DNA of 64,000 nt from assembly GCA_031761405.1 (NCBI GenBank), contig JASEVX010000007.1, forward strand, positions 43,044,411 to 43,108,410, written 5' to 3'. The notes under the pieces were generated by a model. It did no database searches. It saw only the letters and a list, made by a program, of their open reading frames with translations, and was not told the DNA's origin. The position numbers were made by a program, and so were the translations under genes. Shown piece by piece: positions 44,551-55,800 of this stretch. How positions within the stretch are numbered: position 1 is the stretch's first letter; the number at the start of each line of letters is the position of its first letter. The DNA comes from Serripes groenlandicus (taxonomy: Eukaryota > Mollusca > Bivalvia > Cardiida > Cardiidae).

Positions 44551-44660
44551 TGTTTTAAGCACATCTTTGTTAGAGTAAAGAATGTATAATACTGTATATA
44601 TACTCCAATGTCTGATGTAATAAGAATAACATTTCAAAGGGTTTCTTAATTGATAATTTG

Positions 44661-44842
44661 TTTTATCTGTACTTAACTCCGTTTTCAACATTGTTTCTGT
44701 TACACCATGACCAATGTTGGCTTTTCATTATCCCTGGTTAAAACAAACCAGTATTAGGCAAGGAAACGCGTCTTACCAAAGGGCACTCCACCATAACCGC
44801 TGCGAACCCGAGACGCCCGGTTCAAAATATCCCAGTATATAA
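44661..44842 (-). mobile_element. SINE, degraded
   Basis: CTCCGTTTTCAACATTGTTT and CTGTTACACCATGACC resemble the SINE tail on the minus strand. AACCAGTATTAGGCAAGG and GAACCCGAGACGCCCGG may be the remains of the head. Boundaries are approximate. Confidence 0.4.
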
Positions 44843-45002
44843 TCTGTGTATCTGCATAGGTTGGTTTTCCTGGAGAACCGCTTATATAAAAATGAAAGTG
44901 TAGATCGAGAATAGTTTAGTCGCAAATTGTCCATGGTTTGATGTCCTGATTTGTTTTTTTTTCTGTTATTGTTATTGATGGGGTGGTTTTTATTTTGTTT
45001 GG

Positions 45003-45031
45003 GTGGGGGTGGGGGGGGGGGGGGAAGGGGG
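45003..45031. repeat. G-rich tract
   Basis: GTGGGGGTGGGGGGG-type runs with four or more G blocks. It is a potential G-quadruplex and a likely site of length error. Confidence 0.6.
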
Positions 45032-45039
45032 AAAGAATA

Positions 45040-46420
45040 GTCACGTCAAACATCTATAGTTATGTTCGACTAGGATACATCCCATAACCTGATGTATGAG
45101 GTCAGCGAGATTCAACGAAGGTGTTTTGGGCAGAAGCTTCTCAGTTTTCGTTGCAAATTGCCCTTAAAATTTAAAATATTTTGAGTCACAAATAATTGTT
45201 TTATTTTGGATAAATTACCTTTGGTGGAATGGTTTAACTTTTGGTTCAGTATTAGTTTTTTATATAGTGTTCCTTAACTTTACCTCAAGACAAATGAACA
45301 CTAGGACTATTAAACAACTTTCGAGAACCTAAACAGAATATGAGGGGTATGCGAGACGGGCGGTACTTCGCACTCATTCGTATCACAGTCTTCATCTAGT
45401 GTAGTATTTCTTGACAAGACAATGCGTTACATAGTCACGTCAAACATCTATAGTTATGTTCGACTAGGATACATCCCATAACCTGATGTATGAGGTCAGC
45501 GAGATTCAACGAAGGTGTTTTGGGCAGAAGCTTCTCAGTTTTCGTTGCAAATTGCCCTTAAAATTTAAAATATTTTGAGTCACAAATAATTGTTTTATTT
45601 TGGATATATTACCTTTGCTACAAATAAGATTATTTTAACAGTAGGGCATTAGTCGAAAAGTTATCTCCAAAACTTTGAACACAAACGAGTGAAACCACTA
45701 GTTCCATTGTTTAACCTTTTTGGTATTGCCCGACCGGTGACCGTAGCCTGGCGTCCTGCCGGACACTCTAACTGCTACAACACCCAGATGGTCGAATGAA
45801 AATTCCCACAAATTAGACTCGAACTTGGTGGAATGGTTTAACTTTTGGTTCAGTATTAGTTTTTTATATAGTGTTCCTTAACTTTACCTCAAGACAAATG
45901 AACACAAGGACTATGAAACAACTTTCGAGAACCTAAACAGAATATGAGGGGTATGCGAGACGGGCGGTACTTCGCACTCATTCTTATCACAGTCTTCATC
46001 TAGTGTAGTATTTCTTGACAAGACAATGCGTTACATACGTTTGAACGATATTGAAATCTAGAAATCTGTTTTGTTGATATTGGCTTTATACACTGTACTA
46101 CTGAAAGATATATAACAATTCGCCCTTGTCATGGAAAAGAAGTGTTTTGCCTTTCATCGTAATTACATCAACTTGTTCGATCACCTATTCTCGACTATGA
46201 AATATCAAACATTTTTAATTGGGCGGACTATGAAACAACTTTCGAGAACCTAAACAGAATATGGGGGCAGACGGGCGGTACTTCGCACACATTCTTATCA
46301 CAGTCTTCATCTAGTGTAGTATTTCTTGACAAGATAATGCGTTACATACTTTTGAACGATAATGAAATCTAGAAATCTGTATTGTTGGTATTGGCTTTAT
46401 ACACTGTTCTACTGAAAGAT
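45040..46420. repeat. Imperfect tandem segmental duplication
   Basis: 45040-45433 and 45437-46034 share GTCACGTCAAACATCTATAG through CAAGACAATGCGTTACATA almost perfectly. The second copy has about 207 extra bp (45620-45826, CTACAAATAAGATTATTTTA to ACTCGAACTTG) after TTACCTTTG. That extra segment includes a tRNA-like GGACACTCTAACTGCTACAA. A third, partial copy (46228-46510, ACTATGAAACAACTTTCGAG onwards) repeats 45909-46205. No ORF. Confidence 0.8.
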
Positions 46421-46517
46421 ATACATTTTGTATAAATATTCGCCCTTGTCATGGAAAAGTATTTTGCCTTTCATCGTAATTATATCAACTTGTTCGATCA
46501 CCTATTCTCGACCATTT

Positions 46518-46735
46518 TTAATTGGGCGGCGCTCTGTGAAAATCAAACTTATCGTAAATATTACATGTGTGAAAAAAGACCTAGTTGCACAACCATACTC
46601 AACACGAGCTTGTCGGCGTAGATACTGTTTTACAGTTTCTAAACCGTGTGTGACTAATTGGCGAATAGTGTATAGCCAGATCAGACTGCGATCACATTGG
46701 TCATTTATCACAAGGGGGATATTACCCATAGATAG
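46518..46735. repeat. Dispersed repeat shared with 57250-57400
   Basis: GGGCGGCGCTCTGTGAAAAT, TGTGACTAATTGGCGAATAG and AGACTGCG blocks align with GGGCGGTGCTCCAAAAAA, TGTGACTAATTGGCGAACAA and AGACTGCG at 57257-57376. The 109-codon frame over it is probably incidental. Confidence 0.55.
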
Positions 46736-46817
46736 AAACCAGATAGAGGCACGATGATCATCAAGTGTTCCGATTGTATAGAATAATTAAATGTCTAGGA
46801 TCAATTCGTGACAGACC

Positions 46818-47098
46818 ATCTCTGTGATGTAGTGGTAAATTGTCCGCCTGCAGGAGGTCGAGGGTTCGATATCCTCCCGGATAATATCAAAAACTTGCAA
46901 ATGGTAGTATTAGCATTGGTGCTGGAATGTTGGGTTAGCGTAACGATTGACTATCTGGTGTCTGGATGCGGGGGTTAGCATTACGACTGACTGGATGGTG
47001 TCTGAATAAATGGACCAGAAGTACTGGTAACTTACCCGGAAAACGTCGTGATATAACTGAAACATTCCTGAAAGCGGCGCAAAACAAGATACACACAA
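46818..47098 (+). mobile_element. tRNA-derived SINE, complete
   Basis: The head TCTCTGTGATGTAGTGGTAA has an A-box-like part and GAGGGTTCGATATCCTC a B-box-like part. The body has GGTTAGCGTAACGATTGACT duplicated as GGTTAGCATTACGACTGACT. The tail TCGTGATATAACTGAAACAT, then CCTGAAAGCGGCGCAAAACA, is the same as at the other SINEs. It serves as reference copy for this window. A pol III origin is inferred from the boxes. Confidence 0.82.
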
Positions 47099-47361
47099 AC
47101 AATTCGACGCGACCTTTTACGTTGCGTGGTTATTAGATTGATGCCATGTGTGCATACTGTGAATACTCTGGTTAGTCTCCACAGTACGCAGATGCATCAA
47201 TACCCCCAAAACGCCGAGCGCGGCTCAGTTGACAAGGTCATCATTCGATCTTAATGGCTTGCGAAAACAAAATAATTACTTGATATGTGTATCAAATAGT
47301 GTAGGTGTCAACACGTTTGTTGTTGTGTGGAAAAAGTATCACACTGAACTTCAATACCTTT

Positions 47362-47577
47362 TTAACTCTTCTCCATACTCAGATGAGTATGTGATGCCTC
47401 TACAGCAGGCATTGTAGCAAAAGAAGAAATTGTACATAATGAGCAATTTCTCCTTTTATCAACATGTTTTCAACCCTATTCAACACTTATATTTTCATTT
47501 ATAGAGCTGTTTTATATTTGTGAAGACATGTTTTCTAAGTCGTCTTCTCTAAGTATGTTGTATACGGGAAAGAGTTA
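47362..47577. mobile_element. MITE family A, internally shortened
   Basis: TTAACTCTTCTCCATACTCA to TATACGGGAAAGAGTTAA. The hairpin GAAGAAATTGTACATAATGA with GCAATTTCTCCT is recognisable. The left subterminal part is shortened. Confidence 0.7.
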
Positions 47578-48636
47578 AAGGTCAAGCTTTGTAATACGAA
47601 CTGATATCGGAAAGGTTAATTATGAATTCGACACTGCTGTTTTTGTCGCATACCTCTAGATATTTCATTTGTCCTTCAGGTGTCTGACCTTTTACATTCC
47701 ATCTCAATTTGAGACATGCTCTAGGAAAGCCAACCATGCTGCATTTGCTACCAGTGTAGATCCAGACCAAACTGCATATCTCCATTGAACGGGATATTAG
47801 TACCTTGGGGTAACAAAATCGTTGCCATACAAATTTGTCTCAGTCCAATGCAACTGTGTTTAAATATTTCTGGAAAAGAACGTCGAATCGTTTAAATATA
47901 ATACTCATGTACACATTTATGCTTTGTGAAAATTAAGAATTCTTACTACCTCTGTCACCCGTATATGATTCAGGACCTAAAATTACATCCAATTGAGTTC
48001 AAGGATATGTCGTCCAACGTGACCTCCTTGGACAACCACTGAGTTACTAGCTAAAAATGGAAAAGTCCAAAATGCATCAATATATATTGAGTTCATTTAT
48101 ATGTCGTGCAACTAGACCTTATTAGACAACCAGTTACTACCCAAAAAGGAAGAGTCAAGAATTAATTAAAAGTACAATAACCAGACACGTTCACCACCTT
48201 CCTGAATGTTCGCATTACCAGTCAGGCTTGAGATACGCTAACCCACAAACACACAGGAATAGCCGTATCTATATCCCTTTTCGAGCGGACTTTATGATGT
48301 ATTACCGTGTTCGCGGTCAAATAATAATTATCACATTTTAGGTCGATATCTAATACGAGATTCATCAGAAGAGAAAACAATATAGAAATTTACGGTAATT
48401 TGCACCCACCCGATAGTTATTCATCGACAATTAGATATATTTAGCCTTCCCACGTGAAACAAATTTACAAATATTATACGCGCCGTTTTTCAAAACTGTC
48501 GCAGCCTACAGCATAAGAGTTTAATCAACATTTGAGAACAATGTATACTTAGATATGCCTGTACATTTTTGCATTTTAAACTTTGTCTATACTAGTCGCT
48601 GCTCATTTGTAAATAATAAATATTTCTTAATACATA
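47578..48636. other. Unassigned spacer
   Basis: No convincing gene. A weak direct repeat, ATTGAGTTCAAGGATATGTCGTCC (47993) and ATTGAGTTCATTTATATGTCGTGC (48087), each followed by AACTAGACCTTATTAGACAACC-like text, marks an old ~95-bp duplication. Confidence 0.4.
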
Positions 48637-48885
48637 TCGAGGGCTTGGCGTGAAACAGTTGTAACTAAAAACCTATTTTGAAAACCCTGGTTTAGGGGCA
48701 ATTTTGACCCCTTTGTAAACAATGCAAATTTAGATGCCATTGCTCAGAACGAGCAATGGCAACTAAATTTCCATTGTTTACCAAGAGAAATGAGTTAACG
48801 CTTATAAAGACTTTATGGCAAGGTGATTAACCTTGGTAAAGGAAATACCAATTTTAGTTACAACCGTTTCACGCCAAGCCCTCGA
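48637..48885. mobile_element. MITE family B, full length
   Basis: 249 bp with ends TCGAGGGCTTGGCGTGAAAC and GTTTCACGCCAAGCCCTCGA flanked by ATA/TAT. The orientation is opposite to the copies at 10181 and 15790. The central hairpin pairs ATGCCATTGCTC with GAGCAATGGCA. Confidence 0.85.
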
Positions 48886-48984
48886 TATACAAGCGCTTGT
48901 CACAAATCAATGACGAGGGTATGATTTGCAGAAAGTCTGCAGCATAAGGACTATTATAAAGAGCGGCATTCTTGGGTTACCGGC

Positions 48985-49652
48985 ATTCTTGCCTTTATTG
49001 ACCCCCATTCGGCATTAGCCCTCGAGTTAAAAACACGCATGTTCACGTATGTGCAGCAGAGCTAATTATCATCGGGTAACGCATCCGAAAACTAGTACAC
49101 ATCACTCTGGCCAGATGGCGGAAGACTTGGTTTAAAAGTTACTCCGGGGATTATGTCGAATGGGCTCAATGACAGCATTCGGCATTAGCCTCAGAATCAA
49201 CACGCATTGACCCGAGTTGACTCGAACGGCATTCGTTTTAGCAAATAACAGCCTTCTCGGGTAACCCAACCCAATGTCACCCTTTCACAAGAGCTATGTA
49301 TTATCGGGTGAACAACTAGTATAATTCAGTACGGCCACATGGTGGAAGACTTTGTTGACGAAAAGTGGAACCGGTAAATCAAGTTTCAACACTTTACCTT
49401 TCGATGTTTAACACATAGCAATGTCTGTTGACTCAGGTGGCGTTCGTTTTAACAAGAAACAGCCTATTCGAGTAAACCCGATGCCACCCTCCCACAAGAG
49501 CTATGTAATATCGGATAACTTACACTTCAGTCTGGCAACATGACTGAAGACTAGTTTTTGGATAGTTACCCAGCTCTTGTTTTTTTTTAAAACGAACGCC
49601 ACTCAAGTCTACTCGAGTCAACATGGGGGTCTAATGCCGAAGGCGGTCATTG
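48985..49652. mobile_element. Composite of diverged direct and inverted repeats
   Basis: CATTCGGCATTAGCC occurs at 49006 and 49176. The segment CGTTCGTTTTAACAAGAAAC to CACAAGAGCTATGTAATATC repeats at about 49233-49305 and 49441-49515. In inverted orientation, 49563-49652 (GTTACCCAGCTCTTG to TGCCGAAGGCGGTCATTG) mirrors 49164-49263. This looks like an eroded foldback or TIR element with internally duplicated arms. Confidence 0.5.
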
Positions 49653-49713
49653 TAAGCGCAATCGAAACTAGATACATTTGCACACGGTCCCTTGGCGAAT
49701 GTTTGCTTTAACC

Positions 49714-49963
49714 CATCCTCGGTACCCAGGCTATTCATAAAATATATGATACCCTGGGCAAATTGGCTAGCGAAACTTCGTAAAGCATGCACCACGATTT
49801 CCTCCGTATCTACAAGGTAATTTTTGTATCGCCTGAGGTTTGTGTCAGGCGGCCAATCAAGCGGCTGCATTTCACCTCATAAATTATTCATGAGTACGAG
49901 ATCTTTACAGCCAATTTGCCCAGGGTATCATATATTTTATGAATAGCCTGGGTACCGAGGATG
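49714..49963. mobile_element. MULE-like MITE with perfect 55-bp TIRs and 9-bp target duplication
   Basis: The left arm 49714-49768 and right arm 49909-49963 are exact reverse complements (left begins CATCCTCGGTACCCAGGCTA, right ends CCTGGGTACCGAGGATG). A 9-bp direct repeat GCTTTAACC flanks the element at 49705-49713 and 49964-49972. The 140-bp centre has no ORF. Long TIRs and 9-bp duplications fit Mutator-like elements. The lack of mismatches suggests recent insertion. Confidence 0.85.
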
Positions 49964-50000
49964 GCTTTAACCAGTCTCTATAAAGTAAAAAAAAATGCGG

Positions 50001-50213
50001 GTGAGGGAAGCCGTCTTTATTTTGACGCATGTGCAGCAGACGACTTTTGAAAAGCTTTTGGTCAAAGGAGAAATTTGTCTTATTTTAAGCCATTTATTCT
50101 TTTGCCGCAATGTTTTCAAGTCTATTTTATTGTTATACAGAATGTTTACATATATTTGAATAGGTGTATCGAGAGTCGTCTATTGCAGAGTTGTTGTATG
50201 TTGAAAAGGTTAA
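50001..50213. mobile_element. MITE family A, left TIR eroded
   Basis: CATGTGCAGCAGACGACTTT, GGTCAAAGGAGAAATTTG and TCTTTTGCCGCAATGTTTTC, then GAGTCGTCTATTGCAGAGTT and ATGTTGAAAAGGTTAA, give the family order. Confidence 0.65.
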
Positions 50214-50904
50214 TTGATAAACAGCAATTACCTTATTGAATTTGATAAGCTAGTAAACAACAGCGAGGCATATAAGAAAATCGGGAACCAAGTCAATACA
50301 ATCATAAATTTACATTAAATTTTCTATTGTCTATGAAGTTGTGAATCTCCAAAACCAAGCTATGTTGACCACACATTAAGCCGTTTATTAGTAATTGAGT
50401 ATCAACAATTATGAAATTGAAGTCATTGTAGCATTGATAAAATACACTAATAGATCATTGAACGTTTGTAAGAATAAAGTGTCAGTGTTTTATCACTGTG
50501 CCCCTTTTCTGATTCCTCCTAGCTGCCATGTTTTTCATCCTGCCAATTTGCCTTTTGTAAAGTGTCACCAAAGAAACAATTCTACAACTTTATCTTGAAA
50601 TCAGACAAGCGGAGTCAGAGGAGAAGAATTTTTTAAAAAAAATGGCATTTTCCCCCTTGCTATTGAAACCAAATTTCTTCAAAGACCCTTCTAAATATTT
50701 ACTTATCGTAACATTACAAAAAATTAAGTATTATTACCTTAAAACCATTCAACAAATAGCTTGATCAACATATTTATAAGTGGATTTGAATGGAATACCT
50801 CATAAACTAGGGATCAGTAAGTTTTTACTGGGCTACTAATACGTACAATTAGTCCCTGGTATTCAAAAGATCGTCTCAATTACGATGATCAATAAAACAA
50901 ATAC
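50214..50904. other. Unassigned spacer
   Basis: No gene was recognised. The 67-codon frame at 50395-50598 lacks any family signature. GGTATTCAAAAGATCGTCTC near 50869 echoes the palindromic element at 40238. Confidence 0.35.
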
Positions 50905-51064
50905 TTAACTTTTTCAGCGCCAAAGGCAATATTGAGGTTTTTGCAAGCAATACTGATTCAGGTGAGTCAGCTCGTAACGAGCTGTCTCACTTGAAATCAG
51001 CATTGTTTGCCTTTTAGTTATCAAAAGAGTCCAAACTGTTATTACATGAGAAATGGAGAGTTAA
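50905..51064. mobile_element. MITE family C, short form with both TTAA ends
   Basis: From TTAACTTTTTCAGCGCCAAA to GAAATGGAGAGTTAA. The centre TGAGTCAGCTCGTAACGAGC then TGTCTCAC is a hairpin flanked by GCAAGCAATACTGATTCAGG and TGAAATCAGCATTGTTTGC. TTAA at both ends supports a TTAA target. Confidence 0.7.
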
Positions 51065-51131
51065 AACAATGGAAATATATATTTCATTTTGTACAGACAA
51101 TGTTATTGTAACTGATATTTGATCAAGGCAT

Positions 51132-51738
51132 TTACATTTAGTCTATCGTAATACTAACTTGTCAATGTCACCTATGGTAAACAGTTAAATGTAACATTTA
51201 GTTTATCGTAATACTAACTTGTCAAGGTCAACTATGGTAAACAGTTAAATGTAACATTTAGTCTATCGTAATACTAACTTGTCAAGGTCAACTATAGTAA
51301 ACAGTTAAATGTAACATTTAGTCTATCGTAATACTAACTTGTCAAGGTCAACTATGGCAAACAGTTAAATGTAACATTTAGTTCATCGTAATACTAACTT
51401 GTCAAGGTCAACTATGGTAAACAGTTAAATGTAACATTTAGTCTATCGTAATACTAACTTGTCAATGTCATCTATGGTAAACAGTTAAATGTAACATTTA
51501 GTCTATCGTAATACTAACTTGTCAATGTCAACTATGGTAAACAGTTAAATGTAACATTTAGTCTATCGTAATACTAACTTGTCAAGGAAGGTCAACTATG
51601 GTAAACAGTTAAATGTAACATTTAGTTTATCGTAATACTAACTTGTCAAGGTCAACTATGGTAAACAGTTAAAAGTAACATTTAGTTTATCGTAATACTA
51701 ACTTGTCAATGTCAACTATGGTAAACAGTTAAATGTAA
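51132..51738. repeat. 60-bp minisatellite, about ten units
   Basis: The unit is CATTTAGTCTATCGTAATAC, TAACTTGTCAAGGTCAACTA, TGGTAAACAGTTAAATGTAA. One unit near 51585 carries an extra AAGG-type duplication (AAGGAAGGTC). Units are over 95% alike by eye. Confidence 0.9.
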
Positions 51739-52299
51739 CTTCTCATAGGCCGGTGAGTGATCGCACCACGCGAATCACTTGATTCTTTTTTATTTTTTAT
51801 TTATTTATTCATTCTCCTCATTGAAGATTGGTTTATTTTAAGATAAACTGTAATATATACATGCACCATATGCTACGACGGAAAGAAAAACATACAGTTA
51901 GACCATAGCGACATAAAGAGTGCTATGTTCAATAATTCAAGTGCTGGTTGTGATGTGTTGATACAACAGTATCAACATTACCTTTTTACTGCAATTCATA
52001 TGCAGATACTGTGATTTAACAAATGGGAATACACATCTGTAAAACTCACACTTCTGCACAATGAAACGTTCGTCCTGTCTTGCGCCTAGTACATGTAGTG
52101 CACAAGCAAAATCATATTTTCCCAATCCAAAAGTTTGGGATATATTGTTAAGCAGCTGATCTCTCGCCTGATTAAAATGGAAATATACTGAAAGAATATG
52201 CAAATATTTGTTTAAATAACGTCTTTTACAGAGATTAAACAATGAATTGATCTAAACAGCTTTTTGAACCCAAACAGTTGAAATGAATTTTGCAAGATT
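51739..52299. other. Unassigned spacer
   Basis: No gene was recognised. The 101-codon minus frame 51937-52242 (with CRRYLNKYLHILSVYFHF) has no family match. Confidence 0.3.
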
Positions 52300-52575
52300 A
52301 TTACATTTTTCACCTTTTGAAAATGACCAAACAACAGCAAGACTTATTGCGCGGGTGCATCAGCACCAGCGCATATATTGGTTGTGTTTAGAACTACCAC
52401 TGGTTCAATGGGCTTGCGCATGCGCCGTGTTAATCGTCTTGATCGTGCATGTGCCGTATTTTACCGTCAGCTCTCGGATATTTCCGTAGCAGTTCGTAAC
52501 TAGACTGGTTTTCGTTCGAGTTTGCAATAAAAGATTAAGATTAGTGAACCAGTATATTTATATGCGAGTAGTTTT
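52300..52575. repeat. Dispersed repeat R1, left part
   Basis: TTATTGCGCGGGTGCATCAG, CATATATTGGTTGTG, TGCGCCGTGTTAATCGTCTT and AGATTAAGATTAGTGAACCA align with 2345-2575. Confidence 0.7.
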
Positions 52576-52611
52576 TTTATAATTAAAATGTAAATAAAAA
52601 CTATTGTGTAA

Positions 52612-53010
52612 CGTGCACCGGCGTTAAGCCATCGCGGGTCACCCATCCAGGCACTAACCGCGATGAACGTTGCTTAACTTTACGAAAAGGTCAACCACGT
52701 CGCTATAAAAGCCGGCTTCCACAGCAAGGTTGTAGAAGTGATATTTATATCGCGTTCTCGTTACATTTCTCCCTCTTTTCTTATGACTTCGACCCGAAGT
52801 CATACAACTGAACACAAGCAGTATACCAGAGCGGAGTCTATGTAACATCACTGGGAATCACCGGGGTTTTAATAACAGGAAAATGGGAATATTTCATAAA
52901 TGCGAAGTTATTGTGCTAAATTTTGCGATTTTAAGAATATATTAAGGAAAAAAAAAAGAACGCGCATTCGCAGACAAATATTTACAATAGTTTTGGGAGA
53001 TCGAAGTCAA
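52612..53010. repeat. Dispersed repeat R2, short form
   Basis: It aligns with 6300-6600 and 7440-7490 but lacks the roughly 800 bp between them. GTGCACCGGCGTTAAGCCAT, CACTAACCGCGATGAACGTT and GTTTTGGGAGATCGAAGTCA are shared. CTTATGACTTCGACCCGAAG near 52780 is a local palindrome unique to this copy. Confidence 0.65.
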
Positions 53011-53261
53011 CATCTTGCAGCAACTCTTGTGAAATAATGTATTGTATTAAAAAGTTAAAGTCGACGTCTGTATTAGTGCGATATTCCCATAAATTATGTT
53101 CTCGTTCCGCTATTGCTTTACAAACACGTCGTTTCCATGCATACTTAGAAAGTGATTCCGCAGTGTCTGTAAAACTAACTAATGTATCCGCCATTAAATA
53201 GTTTTCCTTAAGCTTGAACATGTAAACATTCACTTTTGTCAAACGACGTAAAGACTGTTGG
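53011..53261 (-). other. Unidentified 86-codon frame (52982-53242)
   Basis: The minus frame starts MTKVNVYMFKLKENYLMADT and contains WKRRVCKAIAEREHNLWEYR. The W-K-x-x-V-x-x-A pattern is faintly like the C-terminal tail of some LINE ORF2 proteins, and R2 overlaps its end. The evidence is too weak to name it; it may be an eroded retrotransposon tail. Confidence 0.2.
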
Positions 53262-53345
53262 CAGAGGTAGGGTTTTAACTGACAACCTCTGGATAACCAG
53301 CATGCTTCTCTACTGACTAAACTAACGGGGCTAGGACTCTATATA
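53262..53345 (-). mobile_element. tRNA-like SINE head
   Basis: On the minus strand, GCCCCGTTAGTTTAGTCAGT resembles an A box/D arm and AGAGGTTGTCAGTTAAAACC a B box/T arm. The same type is at 59085-59155 and, on the plus strand, at 16843. There is no functional tRNA fold. Confidence 0.45.
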
Positions 53346-54284
53346 TAACCAAACCTACGAATATTCACGACGGTACCGTGTCTACGAGTTCAACGGACGG
53401 AATGGTTCATTTATGCCAGCATTTACTAGGACTTACTGAAGCCGCTTTGTTTGACCGAAGGGTGATAAAAACTAAACAAGAGTATGTGACATTGAAAAGG
53501 CCATTTAATAATTAAATGACGATTCATCAAAATATTTTTGATCAGCAAGTTTTATCAGGCATAATGATATAAACAATGTTCATAATTTGCAAACAAATTA
53601 AAACTTGCAATAGTGAATGAATGTCACAGAATGTCAGAATCACCCGTAAATGGTTCATTTAGAGTTCTCCGTCATTCAATTCTCATAATACTTTGCTGCT
53701 TATAAAAGAAAAATCCGGAATGCCTTGATTACAGTCATGCAATCGCAAAAAGTACCCGGAGGGGGGCTTCAGTGAGATGCATACTGATCTAGTTCTTCTA
53801 ATTGTCAGGACGCTCTGACGTACACAGGTTTAATGCATGTGTGCGCAGGCAAACTGGCATTTGGACATTTGCAACCTGTAACAATTCAGATCAATCACAC
53901 TTGATCAGCGCTAATTATAATAGTGTTCAGTGCAACATCGTTCCAAAGTCCAACAACAGTACAGATCTTCATCAGACTATGTGTTTGCACAAGCTGATAT
54001 GGATCTGCACTGATCAGTTCTTCCGAAAGCCTTTTTTTCCGCGTTTAGGTTTCTAAGATATCGGTCCGGATACGTTATGACATAGAACCATACTCATCAA
54101 TTACGCTTGAATGTAAAGTAGTATCTGTTCATCGATCTCGCACTGCCCTTTAATCACCAATGAAGAAGAGTCACTTTGAATCTGAACCCAGTTTATTTGT
54201 TTGTCGAATACGGTCACGCTTTTCAATCATGTGCGATGGCGGGAACATTTGTATTATTGAGCGGTGATTTGAGAAAAACTTACA
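53346..54284. other. Unassigned spacer
   Basis: No gene was supported. The 84-codon frame 53802-54056 (+) has no recognised motif. Confidence 0.35.
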
Positions 54285-54520
54285 TTAACCCCTTCCCTCA
54301 TATATACGCTTTTTGACGTCTCTGCAGCAGACGGCTTTTTTTTTAAAACATAGTGACAAAAGAAGAAATTGATCAAAACGAGCAATTTCTCCTTTTTCCA
54401 CAATGGTTTTTTTCATTTTTAGTCATAGGTTATCCATTCAATTATAGAGATTTTCTATTTGTTGACAAAATATGTTCAAAGTCGTCTGCTGCAGATTTGT
54501 TATATGTGAAAAGGGGTTAA
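54285..54520. mobile_element. MITE family A, full length
   Basis: 236 bp from TTAACCCCTTCCCTCATATA to GTGAAAAGGGGTTAA. TTAA is present at both ends. The hairpin is GAAATTGATCAAAACGAGCA. A T run at 54335 lengthens the left arm. Confidence 0.8.
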
Positions 54521-54867
54521 GGTTCCAATCCGGTTCTGCACTGTGCGTCAATAAATAATAGAACGTTCTATTTTGATCCGATAGAATGAGTGAGCATACA
54601 TTTATTTGTTTGCAGGTCTAATACTTACGCTAACAATGTAGCTTCAAAGTTATTGTATAGGTGTAATTATTACGCTAAATTTGGTTTTCCTGGAGCACCG
54701 CACATCCAAATGTGAAATAGCTACGATCCAATGAAGAGCATCTACCCCAATATCTAAAGATACCGGGAATTGGGGGTCAATAAAATGGATCTTCTGACAC
54801 CGACGTTGAAATTAATTACAGGTACCTAAGATACGGGTACTCAAGCAACTACTTGGAATAGTTGTGT
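54521..54867. other. Unassigned spacer
   Basis: TTTGGTTTTCCTGGAGCACC at 54679 echoes TTGGTTTTCCTGGAGAACC at 44861. Otherwise nothing. Confidence 0.35.
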
Positions 54868-55350
54868 ATATATGAGCCGTAACACGAGAAAACAAACGTT
54901 GTTGACTCTACGTAAAGTATCGACCCGGATCAACATAAGCATGCCGCACGAGCTAACCCGGACATACACTTTTCGCCTCCTGTGGATTTTCTGTTTCAGG
55001 AATCACTACTCTATACATCTTTCCCCCTAAGACGGAATGTGTCGGCCGGATCAGTCTGCGCGGACAGCGCAGGCTGATCTGGTCGATACATTGCGCAGAT
55101 GATATGAGCCGTACCGCGAGAAAACCAACATGGTGGACTCTACGTAAAGTATCGATCCGGATCAACATAAGCATGCCGCACGAGCTAACCCGACAGACAC
55201 TTTTCGCATCCTGTGGATTTTCTGTTTCAGGAATCATTACTTTATACCTCTATCCCCCTGAGACGATATATGTCGTATTGCGCAGACTGATCTGGGTCGA
55301 TACCTTACGCAGAGTCCCCAATGTTGGTTTTTCTCGTGGAACGGATCATA
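54868..55350. mobile_element. Two MITE family D copies head to tail
   Basis: Copy one is 54868-55097 (ATGAGCCGTAACACGAGAAA to GATACATTGCGCAGATG, right TIR missing). Copy two is 55102-55350 (ATGAGCCGTACCGCGAGAAA to TTTTTCTCGTGGAACGGATC). They share GTAAAGTATCGACCCGGATC, TAAGCATGCCGCACGAGCTA and CCTGTGGATTTTCTGTTTCA. The junction suggests a tandem duplication with loss of one end. Confidence 0.8.
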
Positions 55351-55399
55351 TATATACGGATGTATTTACACTGTTGACACTGTTTACTGAACTCTGATA

Positions 55400-55800
55400 T
55401 AACTGGTATGAATAATTGTTGATCCCGGACGTAACTCGTATGAATAATTGTTGATCCCTGACGTAACTCGTATGAACAATTGTTGATCCCTGACGTAACT
55501 CGTATGAATAATTGTTGACCCCTGACGTAACTCGTATGAATAATTGTTGATCCCTGACGTTATTCATATGAATAATTGTTGATCCCTGACGTTACTCGTA
55601 TGAATAATTGTTGATCCCTGACGTTACTCGTATGAATAATTGTTGATTCCTGACATAACTCGTATGAATAAGTGTTGATCCCTGACGTTACTCGTATGAA
55701 TAATTGTTGATCCCTGACGTTATTCGTATGATCAATTATTGATCCCTGACGTAACTCGTATGAATAAGTGTTGATCCCTGACGTAACTCGTATGCATAGT
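55400..55800. repeat. 32-bp minisatellite, about 12 units
   Basis: The unit is CGTAACTCGTATGAATAATT then GTTGATCCCTGA, with variants CGTTACTCG, AATAAGTG and ATCAATTA. Open minus frames follow from the repeat only. Confidence 0.9.
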
